Shown: positions 34,246-43,100 of the stretch, piece after piece
How the letters are laid out: each line of letters starts with the position of its first letter
Position numbering within the stretch: position 1 is the stretch's first letter
DNA from: Myxococcota bacterium
Lineage (GTDB): Bacteria; Myxococcota_A; UBA9160; UBA4427
Length of the DNA stretch: 64,000 bases
Reading direction: 5' to 3'
Assembly (NCBI GenBank): GCA_041389495.1
Contig: JAWKRT010000001.1
Span: forward strand, 2,294,001-2,358,000
Program-made: the position numbers and the translations under genes
The notes under the pieces: model-generated
What the model was told of the DNA's origin: nothing
Database searches by the model: none
What the model saw: the letters and a program-made list of their open reading frames with translations, nothing else

Positions 34246-36393
34246 ATGCGCTCGTCCGAACCCGCTGCGGACGCGAACGTCGCCTCGAGCGGCGCGCCCA
34301 ACCCGCTGCTCGAGCGCGGCGAGCTCCCGCGCTTCGACCGCGTCGCGCCCGAGCACGTCGAGCCCGGCGTGCGCGCGATGCTCGCCGCGCAGACCGAGGC
34401 CTTCGAGGCGCTCGAGTCCGCGCTCGCCGACGGCGCGCCGGCCACCTGGGAGACGGTCGTCGAGCCGCTCGAGCGCATCCACGACGCATTCGGCTGGGTC
34501 TGGGGCGTCGTCGGGCATCTGATGGGCGTGCGGAACAGCGAGGCGCTGCGCGCCGCGCACGAGGCCGTGCAGCCCGAGGTCGTCGAGTTCGGCCTGCGCC
34601 TCGCGCAGAGCCGCCCGCTCTACGACGCGCTGCGCGCGCTGCGCGAAGGCGCGGCGTGGCCGCAGCTCGACGGCGCGCAGCGGCGCATCGTCGAGAGCCT
34701 GCTTCGCGACGCGCGGCACGCGGGCGTCGGCCTCGAGGGCGCGGCGCGCGAGCGCTTCAACGCGATCGCGCGCGAGCTCGCCGAGCTCACCACGCACTTC
34801 AGCAACCACGTGCTCGACGCGACGCGCGCGTTCTCGCTCGAGCTCGCGGCGCCGGGCGACGTCGAGGGGCTGCCGGACGCGTGGCGCGAAGGGGCGGCGC
34901 AGGCGGCGCGCGAGGCCGGCGCGGAGGGCGCGACCGCCGAGGCCGGCCCGTGGCGCGTGACGCTCGACGCACCGAGCTACGTGCCCTTCCTCGAGCACTC
35001 GCCGCGGCGCGACCTGCGCGAGCGTCTCTACCGCGCGTACGTGACGCGCGCGAGCGAGGGAAGCCTCGACAACGCGCCGCTGATCGAGCGCATCCTCGCG
35101 CTGCGCGGCGAGTCGGCGCGGCTGCTCGGCTTCGCGACGTTCGCCGAGCTGTCGCTCGACGCGAAGATGGCGCCCGACGTCGCGGGCGTGGAGCGGCTGC
35201 TCGAGCAGCTGCGGCGCGCGTCGCTCCCGGCCGCGGAGCGCGACCTCGCCGACCTGCGCGCCTTCGCCGCCGAGCGCGGCGCCGCGGAGGCGTCGTCGCT
35301 CGCGCTGTGGGACGTCCCGTACTGGGCCGAGCGGCTGCGCGAGCATCGCTATGCGTACTCCGAGGAGGAGCTGCGCCCGTACTTCCCGCTCCCGCGCGTG
35401 CTCGACGGACTCTTCCGGCTGGCCGAGCGGTTGTTCGACGTGCGCATCGCGCCGGCCGACGGCGAGGCGCCCGTCTGGCACGCGGACGTGCGCTTCTTCC
35501 GCGTGCGCGACGCGGCGGGCGCGCCGATCGCCGCGTTCTACCTCGACCCGTACAGCCGTCCGGCGGAGAAGCGCGGCGGCGCGTGGATGGACGAGTGCGT
35601 CGCGCGCGCGCGCGTCGCGGGCGAGAGCGGCGACGCGCTGCGCCTTCCGGTCGCGCACCTCGTCTGCAACCAGACGCGGCCGGTCGGTGCGAAGCCCTCG
35701 CTCATGAGCTTCGACGAGGTGCTCACGCTCTTCCACGAGTTCGGCCACGGCCTGCAGCACATGCTCACGCGCGTCGACCACGGGCTCGCCTCGGGCATCC
35801 GCAACATCGAGTGGGACGCGGTCGAGCTGCCGAGCCAGTTCATGGAGAACTGGTGCTACCACCGCGACACGCTGGTCGGCCTGTCGGGCCACGTCGAGAC
35901 GGGCGAGCCGCTGCCCGACGCGCTCTTCGAGAAGCTCCGCGCCGCGCGCACGTACCGCGCGGGGAGCGACATGCTGCGGCAGCTCTACTTCGCACTCACC
36001 GATCTCGCGCTGCACCACCGCGAGTCGCCGGGCGAGGCGGGCGGCGAGACGCCCTTCGACGTGCAGCGGCGCATCGCGCGCGCGACGACCGTCCTGCCGC
36101 CGCTTCCCGAGGACCGCTTCCTGTGCAGCTTCGGCCACATCTTCGCGGGTGGCTATGCGGCCGGGTACTACAGCTACAAGTGGGCCGAGGTGCTGTCGGC
36201 CGACGCGTTCGCCGCGTTCGAGGAGGCGGGGCTCGAGACCGACGACGCCCTCCACGCGACCGGCGCGCGCTTCCGCGACACGGTGCTCGCACTCGGCGGG
36301 AGCCGGCCGCCGATGGAGGTCTTCGTCGCGTTCCGCGGCCGCGAGCCGCGCACCGAAGCGCTGCTCCGCCACGCGGGGCTCGAGGCCGCCTGA
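34246..36393 (+). CDS. prlC: M3 family metallopeptidase (oligopeptidase A / PrlC type)
   Basis: A 715-residue cytoplasmic zinc oligopeptidase. The HExxH motif is H497-E-F-G-H501 (TLFHEFGHGLQHMLT), and the third ligand Glu lies downstream in the NIEWDAVELPSQFMENW segment. The helical channel-lining regions (SLDAKMAPD, YFPLPRVLDGLF, YLDPYSRPAEKRGGAWMD) and the substrate-binding GYYSYKWAEV are conserved. Length is typical. ATG 34246 has AGGAGG at good distance; a -10-like TACGTT followed by GCCGCGC lies about 30 bases upstream. Its stop overlaps the start of the next gene (TGATG). Confidence 0.94.
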   Translation: MRSSEPAADANVASSGAPNPLLERGELPRFDRVAPEHVEPGVRAMLAAQTEAFEALESALADGAPATWETVVEPLERIHDAFGWVWGVVGHLMGVRNSEALRAAHEAVQPEVVEFGLRLAQSRPLYDALRALREGAAWPQLDGAQRRIVESLLRDARHAGVGLEGAARERFNAIARELAELTTHFSNHVLDATRAFSLELAAPGDVEGLPDAWREGAAQAAREAGAEGATAEAGPWRVTLDAPSYVPFLEHSPRRDLRERLYRAYVTRASEGSLDNAPLIERILALRGESARLLGFATFAELSLDAKMAPDVAGVERLLEQLRRASLPAAERDLADLRAFAAERGAAEASSLALWDVPYWAERLREHRYAYSEEELRPYFPLPRVLDGLFRLAERLFDVRIAPADGEAPVWHADVRFFRVRDAAGAPIAAFYLDPYSRPAEKRGGAWMDECVARARVAGESGDALRLPVAHLVCNQTRPVGAKPSLMSFDEVLTLFHEFGHGLQHMLTRVDHGLASGIRNIEWDAVELPSQFMENWCYHRDTLVGLSGHVETGEPLPDALFEKLRAARTYRAGSDMLRQLYFALTDLALHHRESPGEAGGETPFDVQRRIARATTVLPPLPEDRFLCSFGHIFAGGYAAGYYSYKWAEVLSADAFAAFEEAGLETDDALHATGARFRDTVLALGGSRPPMEVFVAFRGREPRTEALLRHAGLEAA

Positions 36394-36767
36394 TGGAGCG
36401 GCGCGCGCCGCGCGACCCGCGGGCCGCGGTGTACGAGCGCATCTACGCCGTCGTGCGGCGCATCCCGCGCGGGCGCGTGGCGACCTACGGACAGGTGGCG
36501 TCGCTCGCCGGCCTCGGCGACCACGCGCGACAGGTCGGCTACGCGCTGCACCGGCTCGCCGCGTCCGCGTCGGTGCCGTGGCAGCGCGTCGTGAACCGGC
36601 GCGGCGAGGTGAGCGCGCGCGCGGTGGCGGGGATGGAGCGCGTGCAGCGCGCGCTGCTCGAATCCGAAGGCGTGCGCTTCGACGCGAACGGGCGCATCGA
36701 TCTCGCGCGGCAGCAGTGGCGGCCGCGCGCCGAGCGCGGCGGCACGCCGCGGGGAAGGCGCACGTGA
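36393..36767 (+). CDS. Alkyltransferase-like protein (ATL)
   Basis: A 124-residue protein of the O6-methylguanine-DNA methyltransferase C-terminal fold. The active-site motif PCHRV is replaced by PWQRVV (residues 62-67, Trp63), so it cannot accept alkyl groups. The Tyr of RVATYGQVA that flips the base and the Arg finger (HARQVGYAL) are kept. ATLs bind O6-alkylguanine and hand the lesion to nucleotide excision repair. Trp at the Cys position matches E. coli-type ATLs, though the following residue is Gln rather than His. Coupled to its neighbours at both ends by overlapping codons. Confidence 0.92.
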   Translation: MERRAPRDPRAAVYERIYAVVRRIPRGRVATYGQVASLAGLGDHARQVGYALHRLAASASVPWQRVVNRRGEVSARAVAGMERVQRALLESEGVRFDANGRIDLARQQWRPRAERGGTPRGRRT

Positions 36768-37000
36768 TTCGCATCGCGATCGACTTCGAGTGCACGGCCG
36801 ACGCGTGGTGGGAGAACGGCGGCCGCGACCTGTGGGAGAGCCTGATCGAGGGCTTCGACAACAACTCGGTCCTGCTCGACGACGCGCTCGCCGAGTCGGT
36901 GCTCGCGCAGGCGGCGCGCATCCCTGGCTGGGAGAGCGGGCTCGCGCACGCGCCGCACCCGCTGCGCCTCGACGCGGTCGACGCGGACGAAGAGCTCTAG
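36764..37000 (+). CDS. Small acidic protein, unknown
   Basis: A 78-residue protein, strongly acidic and with three Trp (ADAWWENGGRDLWESLIEGF and IPGWESGL). It is predicted soluble, with one beta-strand (IRIAIDFECTA) and two helices. I do not recognise a family. The GTG start overlaps the ATL stop (GTGA), and four bases separate it from the next gene, so it is probably translated with the ATL gene. Confidence 0.6.
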   Translation: MIRIAIDFECTADAWWENGGRDLWESLIEGFDNNSVLLDDALAESVLAQAARIPGWESGLAHAPHPLRLDAVDADEEL

Positions 37001-37004
37001 CGCG

Positions 37005-38412
37005 GTGGCCGGGCCCGGCCGCGCCGACGCGGAGGACGCCCGCCCGACGGACGACTCGGCCGCAGCCGTGCGCGCCGCGGCCGCGCTCGCGGGGGACGTG
37101 GCGCTCGTCGCGCTGTGTCGCCGCGTGCGCGACGCCGGCGGGCGAATCCTCGCCGTCGGGGGTGGCGTGCGCGATGCGCTGCTCGGCCGCGCGTCGCGCG
37201 ACCTCGACCTCGAGCTCTTCGGGCTCGCGCCGGTCGACGCGCACCGCGCGCTCGGCGCGCCCCCGTCCGTCGGTGCGGCGTTCCCGGTCTGGCTCGTCGT
37301 GCTCGACGACGGGCGCGTCGTCGAGATCTCGCTCGGCGGCGAACACGCGGACGACGCGGCCTTCGCGCGCGCGGCGCGCCGCCGCGACCTGCGCTGCAAC
37401 GCGATCGGCTTCGACCCGCTCGCGCGCGCGTGGCTCGACCCGTGGGAGGGCCGCGCCGACCTCGCCGCGCGCAGGCTCCGCGCGACCGACGCGGCGCGCT
37501 TCGGCGACGACCCGCTGCGCGCGCTGCGGGTCGCGCGGCTCGCCGCCGTCCTCGACGCCGAGCCCGACGGCGAGCTCGAGGCGCTGTGCGCGCGCCAGGA
37601 TCTCGCCGGCATTCCCGCCGAGCGCGTCTTCGCCGAGCTCGACCGCCTGCTCCTCGCGGACGATCCCGCGCGCGGCCTCGACGTCCTCGCGCGCACGCGG
37701 GTGCTGCGCTTCTTCGCGCCGCTCATAGCGCTCGCGGGCGTTCCGCAGGACGCGCGCTGGCATCCCGAGGGCTGCGTGTGGACGCACACCGTCCTGGTCG
37801 TGCGCGAGGCCGGGCGCCTTCGCACCGGCGATCGCGATCGCGACCGCGCGCTGCTCTGGGGCGCGCTCTGTCACGACCTCGGGAAGCCGGCGACGACGCG
37901 GCGCGACGGCGACGCCGTGCGCGCGCTCGGGCACGAGGTGGTGGGGGAGCGGATCGCGCGCGAGTGGCTCGCATCGCTGCGCGCGCCGGCGGGGCTCGCG
38001 CGCGCCGTCGCCGCGCTCGTGCGGCACCACCTCGCGCCCTCGCAGCTCGCGCGCCAGCGCGTGGGCGACGCGGCGCATCGACGCCTCGTGCGCGCGCTCG
38101 CGGGCGCGGGCGTCGACGCCGCGCTGCTCGAGCGGCTCGCGCGCGCCGACGCGCTCGGGCGCACGACGCCCGACGCGCTCGCGCGTCGCTTCGCGGCGGG
38201 CGACGCGTTCCTCGCGCGCGTGCGCGCGCTCGCGATCGAGCGCGCGCCGCGGCCTGCGGCCGTGCGCGGGCGCGACGTGGTCGCGCGCGGCGTGCCGCCC
38301 GGCCCGGAGGTCGGCCGCGTCCTCGCGCGCTGCCGCGCGATCGAGGACGAGACGGGTGGAGCGACGGCGCGCGCGTGCTGCGCGCGCGCTCGCCGAGCGG
38401 GGGCGCGACTAG
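37005..38412 (+). CDS. cca: CCA tRNA nucleotidyltransferase with HD domain (3' end frame-disrupted)
   Basis: A second class II nucleotidyltransferase. The head has VGGGVRDALLGR and the metal-binding DLDLE near residues 49-70; RRDLRCNAIGFD lies near residue 130 and GDDPLRALRVARL near residue 168. An HD domain follows (HTVLVVREAGRL and LLWGALCHDLGKPATT, near residues 262-300). This is the multifunctional CCA type. The frame from 37005 has no stop until 40163, merging with the DsbA-like gene. The natural end is placed at TAG 38410-38412, in a CTAG shared with the convergent small gene. Restoring a base near 38356 and another in the following GC run would give a conserved-looking ending (ETGWSDGARVLR then LAERGRD). 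Confidence 0.8.
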
Positions 38413-38615
38413 CGTTCGGTCGGGCGAGCGACGCTCGACGCGCGCTCGCGCTCGAGCGCGGCGAGCCCGTCGCACAGCGCGAGCACCTCGGCGGCGCCGC
38501 AGTCCGGTGCGAGCAGGCGCGCGCGGAGGACGCGTCGGCGCGTGTCGAGCGCGCGCGCGACGGCGCTGCGCACGGCGGGGTCGCTGCTGCACGGGCGGAC
38601 GGGGGAGGGCGTCAT
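38409..38615 (-). CDS. Small protein, unknown
   Basis: A 68-residue soluble protein, predicted to be mostly helical: VRSAVARALDTRRRVLRARL, then a short turn with DCGAAEVLALCDGLAALERER. Three Cys (near residues 9, 39 and 48). ATG 38615 has AGGAG at good distance, which is better support than most short frames here have. No family recognised. Its stop shares CTAG with the presumed end of the convergent CCA enzyme gene. Confidence 0.5.
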   Translation of the reverse strand: MTPSPVRPCSSDPAVRSAVARALDTRRRVLRARLLAPDCGAAEVLALCDGLAALERERASSVARPTER

Positions 38616-38643
38616 CGGGGGCTCCTCGCGCGCTTCGCTCGAA

Positions 38644-38662
38644 GGCTCGGCGGCGCCGAGCC
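38644..38662 (-). terminator. Hairpin between the DCC-family gene and the 68-residue gene
   Basis: Perfect 8-base arms (GGCTCGGC and GCCGAGCC) around a 3-base loop. On the - strand it lies about 70 bases after the DCC gene stop and 29 bases before the ATG of the small gene. It may terminate the first transcript or structure the leader of the second. A second small inverted repeat (GTCGCA-C-TGCGAC) is at 38687-38699. Confidence 0.4.
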
Positions 38663-38733
38663 GACGCCCGGCGCGTCGAGCGGTGAGTCGCACTGCGACG
38701 CGCCAGGTGACGCGCGCGCGCCGACGCGGGCGC

Positions 38734-39234
38734 TCAGTCGAGGAAGCGCGCGCGCTCTGCCGGCGTGGGAACCCGACATGCATCGAGCCTGCCGAAGACG
38801 CGATAGCGGACCGCGGCGAACGCGCGGTAGGCGAGGTCGAGGAGCGGGCGCGGCACGAGCGCCAGCAGCGCGATGGCGCGCGGCGCGACGCCGAGCTCGC
38901 GCGCGACCGCGAGCGCGGCCTCCGAGCGCACGCGCACGCGCAGCGCTCCGCGCTCGCGCGCGGCGTACACGAACGTGTCGATGCCGGGCGGGAAGGCATC
39001 GGGACGCGCCGCGCGGAGCGCGGCGGCGGCCTCGCCCTGGAGCGGCGCGAAGTGCAGCCGGCCGTCCGGGTCGCGCGCGAGGAGCGCCTGCACGGCGGCG
39101 TCGCAGAAGCCGCACACGGCGTCGAAGAAGACGATGCGCTCGGGAAGGTGCGCCGCGACGTCGCGCACGCCGCGTGCGCTCGCGTCGTGCGAGACGCCCG
39201 TTCCGCTCGCGTCGGCGGCGCCCGTGGCAGGCAT
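38734..39234 (-). CDS. DCC-family thiol-disulfide oxidoreductase (DUF393)
   Basis: A 166-residue protein of the DCC family, named for the Asp-x-x-Cys-x-x-Cys motif, present here as FFDAVCGFCDAAV near residues 37-49. GRLHFAPLQGEAA, DTFVYAARERG and the terminal YRVFGRL are also conserved. Thioredoxin-like fold; electron partners unknown. ATG 39234 has no ribosome site, but the -10-like TACCGT ends six bases before it. Confidence 0.85.
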   Translation of the reverse strand: MPATGAADASGTGVSHDASARGVRDVAAHLPERIVFFDAVCGFCDAAVQALLARDPDGRLHFAPLQGEAAAALRAARPDAFPPGIDTFVYAARERGALRVRVRSEAALAVARELGVAPRAIALLALVPRPLLDLAYRAFAAVRYRVFGRLDACRVPTPAERARFLD

Positions 39235-39240
39235 CGCGGC

Positions 39241-39246
39241 ACGGTA
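39241..39246 (-). promoter_or_regulatory. Putative -10 element for a leaderless DCC-family mRNA
   Basis: On the - strand: TACCGT, GCCGCG, ATG. The same hexamer followed by GCCGCGC precedes the GTG of the glycosyltransferase gene at 45345. Confidence 0.45.
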
Positions 39247-39383
39247 GCGGAGCGCGCGGGTCGCCCGTAGAGTGCGACCCCGCGCTCGGCGCGGCATCGA
39301 CGACGGCACGCGCCGGTCGCGCGCCGCGCGAAGGCGCCGGCGGGCGCGCGGCGCATCGTCGGATCGCGAGAGGAGGCGGAAGC

Positions 39384-40163
39384 GTGGCGGACGAGACCAA
39401 CGGGGCGGGCGGTTCGCGCGCGGGCGCGGCGGGCAGCGGCGGCGCGACGATCGCCGCGGCACTCGTCGTCGCGCTCGCGGTCCTCGGTGCCGGCTGGTGG
39501 GTCGCCGACGCCGTCGCGCGGGCGACCGACGCGATGGGCGACCTCGAGCTCGCGGTCGCCGACCTCAGCGAGCAGCTCGACGGCGCGCAGCGCGGCGCGG
39601 CGCCGTCGCAGGCGCGCGCCGCCCGGCCGAGCGACGATCGCCGCTACGAAGTGCGCACCGAGGGAGCACCGTCCTGGGGGCCGGAGACGGCCAAGGTCAC
39701 GGTGGTCGAGTTCTCGGACTTCGAGTGCCCGTACTGCGCGCGCGTATACCCGACGCTCCAGCGGCTGCGCCAGGAGTACGGCGACGACCTGCGCGTCGTG
39801 TTCAAGCACCTCCCGCTCCCGATGCACCGGCGCGCGCGCGGCGCGCACGCGGCCGCGATCGCCGCGGACCGGCAGGGCCGGTTCTGGGAGATGCACAACC
39901 GGATGTTCGAGCACCAGCGCCTGCTCTCGGACGCGCAGTACGCGGACTGGGCGCGCGAGATCGGCCTCGACGTCGACGCCTTCGAAGCGGCGCGCACGTC
40001 GAGCGAGGTCGCCGCGACGATCGACCGCGACCTCGCGGAGGCCGAGGCGCTCGGCGTGAGCGGCACGCCCGCCTTCTTCATCAACGGCCGCTTCCTGTCC
40101 GGCGCGCAGCCGTACGCGAGCTTCAAGCGCGTGGTCGACGAGGCGCTCGGCAGCGAAGGCTAG
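39384..40163 (+). CDS. Membrane-anchored DsbA/Com1-like thioredoxin-fold protein
   Basis: A 259-residue protein. One transmembrane segment (about residues 22-44) is followed by a coiled-coil (49-66) and a DsbA-like domain with the active site ECPYCAR (C115, C118). The cis-Pro loop SGTPAFFINGRFLSGA lies near residue 225, and the inserted helical domain includes FWEMHNRMFEHQRLL. It probably oxidises or isomerises disulfides outside the membrane. GTG 39384 has GAGAGGAGG upstream. It lies in the same frame as the upstream CCA enzyme, without an intervening stop. Its stop shares CTAG with the convergent fusion gene. Confidence 0.9.
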   Translation: MADETNGAGGSRAGAAGSGGATIAAALVVALAVLGAGWWVADAVARATDAMGDLELAVADLSEQLDGAQRGAAPSQARAARPSDDRRYEVRTEGAPSWGPETAKVTVVEFSDFECPYCARVYPTLQRLRQEYGDDLRVVFKHLPLPMHRRARGAHAAAIAADRQGRFWEMHNRMFEHQRLLSDAQYADWAREIGLDVDAFEAARTSSEVAATIDRDLAEAEALGVSGTPAFFINGRFLSGAQPYASFKRVVDEALGSEG

Positions 40164-43100
40164 GCGGGCGCACCCTCGGCGAGGCGGTCGAGCGCGGCGG
40201 CGTCGGCCGCGCGCGCTTCGCGCCAGAGGCGCTCGAGGTCGGCCTGCAGCTGCTGCAGGGCCATCGCGCGCGTCGCGTCGCCCGTGAACGAGATGTCGCC
40301 CTGCATCGCGGCGCTCATCGCGTCGAGGCGCCCGGTGAACATCCCGTCGAGCGTGGCGGCGCGGAGGCGCAGCTCGACGTCCGGCGGCGTCGGCGGCTCG
40401 CCCACGGCCGCGCGCACCCCGCCCGCGAGCGCGATCGCGAAGCGGCGGTCGGCATCCGTGAGGCGGAAGGCGAGCGTCGCGTCGGCGCTCCGCGCCGCGG
40501 CCGCGAACGCCGCGTCGCGCTCGATGGCCGCGACGAAGCGGTCGAGCGCGCGGTCGAGCGCCGCGAGCACGTCGCCGGGAAGCGACGGCGCGGCGGCGGC
40601 GGGCGGCGCGCCGGCGATCGTCGCGGCCGCGCCGGTCTTCGCCGCCCGCGTCGCGGGCGCCGCGCGCTTCGCGTCGCGCGCGAGATCGGTGACGGCGGGC
40701 GGCGGCGCATCGCGCAGCGCCTCGAGCTCGGCCGCGCTCGGCGTCCGCCGCGGCGCGCGCCAGTCGAAGCCGTCGAGCACCTCGGGGTTCAGGCAGTGGA
40801 GCGGGCGCTCGCCGCGCAGGAGGCGCTCGAGGTCGGCGCCGATGATCGCGCCCTGGTGCGCGGCGACCTCGACCGCGTTGCCGCCGATGTGCGGCGTCGC
40901 GATCACGTTCGGCGCGCGCAGCAGCGGGTGGTCGGCGCCGGGCGGCTCGACGCCGAACACGTCGAGCGCCGCGCCGCCGAGGTGCCCGCGCTCGAGCGCG
41001 TCGGCGAGCGCGTCCTCGTCGACGAGCGCCGCGCGCGCCGTGTTGACGAGCATCGCGCCGGGCTTCATGCGCGCGATCGCGGCGGCGTCGACGAGCCCCC
41101 GCGTCGCGTCCGTCACCGGCGCGTGCAGGCTCACGACGTCGGCGCGCGCGAGCAGCTCGTCGAGCGCGACGAGCTCGGCGCCGACGAGCGCCGCCTGCTC
41201 GGCGTCGGCGAACGGATCGGTCGCGAGCACGCGCCCGCCGAAGCCGCGCAGGCGTTCCGCGACCTTGCGGCCGACCGCGCCGAGACCGACGAGCCCGATG
41301 GCGAGGCCCGACAGCTCGCGGCCCCGGAAGGCGGCGAAGGCCTGGCCCATCTTGCCGAAGTCGCCGGCCACGACGTCGCCGCTGCGCAGGAAGGCGGTCG
41401 CGCCGGGGAGCCGGCGCGCGAGCAGGAGCGCGAACGCGACCGCGAGGTCGGCGACGGCGTCCGCGTTGCGGCCGGGCGCGTTCAGCACGGGGATGCCGTG
41501 CAGCGTGCACGCGGCGACGTCGACGTTCACCGCGTCGCCGCGGCAGCTCGCGACGACGCGCAGGCGCGGGAGCGCGGCGACGGCGTCGGCGGCGACGACG
41601 TCGATCTCGGTCACGAGCACGTCGGCCTCGCGCGCCGCGTCGACGAGCGCGGCGCCGCTCAGCATGCGCTTCGCGTCGCGGTAGCTCGCGTACTCGAGCT
41701 CGCCGAGCGCGGCGAATCGCTCGACGCCGCTCGGGGCGAGGTCGGCGGTGACGAGGATGTGCGGTGCGCGCTCGGCCGCCGCCGCCGCCGGCGCGCGCCG
41801 CGCGCCCGCGAGCAGCGCGGCGATCGCGCGCCCCGCGGCCTCCGCGTCCGCGCCGGCGCGCGCAGTGCGCTGGCGCTGCCAGGCGGCGCGGAGCTCGGCG
41901 TGCACGTCGCGCAGCTCGGCGCGCGGAGCGATGCGCGCGGGCGGAGCGACGAGCGTGCGCGCCGCTTCGTCGAGGCTCGCGCAGAGGCCGGCGCCGACCG
42001 CCGCGCACAGCGCGGCGCCGAGCGCGCTGCCCTCGCGGCAGGCCGCGACGTCGACCGCGCGATCGGCGACGTCGGCGACCACCTGCGCGAAGGTGGCGCT
42101 GCGCGCGAGGCCGCCGGTCAGCGCGATCGCGGGCGGCTCGCCGTCGCTCGCGTTCGCGGGCGGGTCGAGCGCGTCGAGCTGGTCGAGGTTGGCGCGGATC
42201 GCGCACGCGAGGCCCTCGAGCGCGGCGCGCGCGAGCGCGGCGCGCGCACCCGCGCGCGGCAGCGCGAGCGGCGAGAAGCCGAGCGTCGCGAACGGGAGGC
42301 CCTGCGCGCGCGCGTCCATCACGCTCGCACCGACGGTCGAGAGCGCGCCGCCGGCGCCGGGCGCCGCGCCGCGCACGAGCGCGAGCAGCGCGGGCACGGC
42401 GGTCGGCACGTCGCCGCAGAGCAGCTCGGCCATCCATGCGAGCGCCTCGCCCGCCGGCCCGGCGTTGCTCTCGCGCACGCGGAGGCCCGGAAGGGCGTGT
42501 TGTCCCGTCCAGAGCCGCGCATCGGGGTCGGGCTCGCGCGAAGCGATCGCGCGCTGGAGCGGCATCGTCGTGCCCGCGACGACCGCGGTCGCGCCGGGGG
42601 CGAGCGCGCCGCACGCGAGCAGGGCGGCCTGCGTGTCGGCGACTCCCGCGGCGACCGGTGTCCCGGGCGCGAGGCCCAGTGCGCGTGCGGCGCCATCGGA
42701 GAGCGCGCCGAGCCTCGCGCCGGGCTCGGCGACGTCGGCGAAGAGCGCGCGCGCCAGACCGAGCCGCGCGAGCGCGTCGTCCGACCAGCTCCGCGCCGCG
42801 AGATCGAAGAGCAGCGTCTCGCCCGCCTGCGTCGGGTCGGTCGCGAGCTCGCCGCACAGGCGCAGCGCCATCCACTCGGAGAGGCTCGCGACCTTCGCGA
42901 CGCGCGCGAACGCGTCCGCGGCCTGCGCGCGCATCCAGAGCAGGCGCGCCGCGGTGAAGATGGGCAGCGGCCAGTGCCCCGTCCGCGCGGCGAGCGCCTC
43001 GCCGTGCTCGGCGGCGAGGCGGAGCCCCTCGCCGGCCGCGCGCGCGTCGCGGTTCGGCGCGGCGAGCAGCACCTCGCCGCGCGCGTCGAGCGCGACCGTC

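Noticed and set aside
37005..40163. A 1052-residue CCA-enzyme/DsbA-like fusion protein
   Set aside because: The two parts share a frame by chance. The linking 1 kb is antisense to two genes and Arg-rich, and the DsbA-like gene has its own ribosome site, start and membrane anchor.
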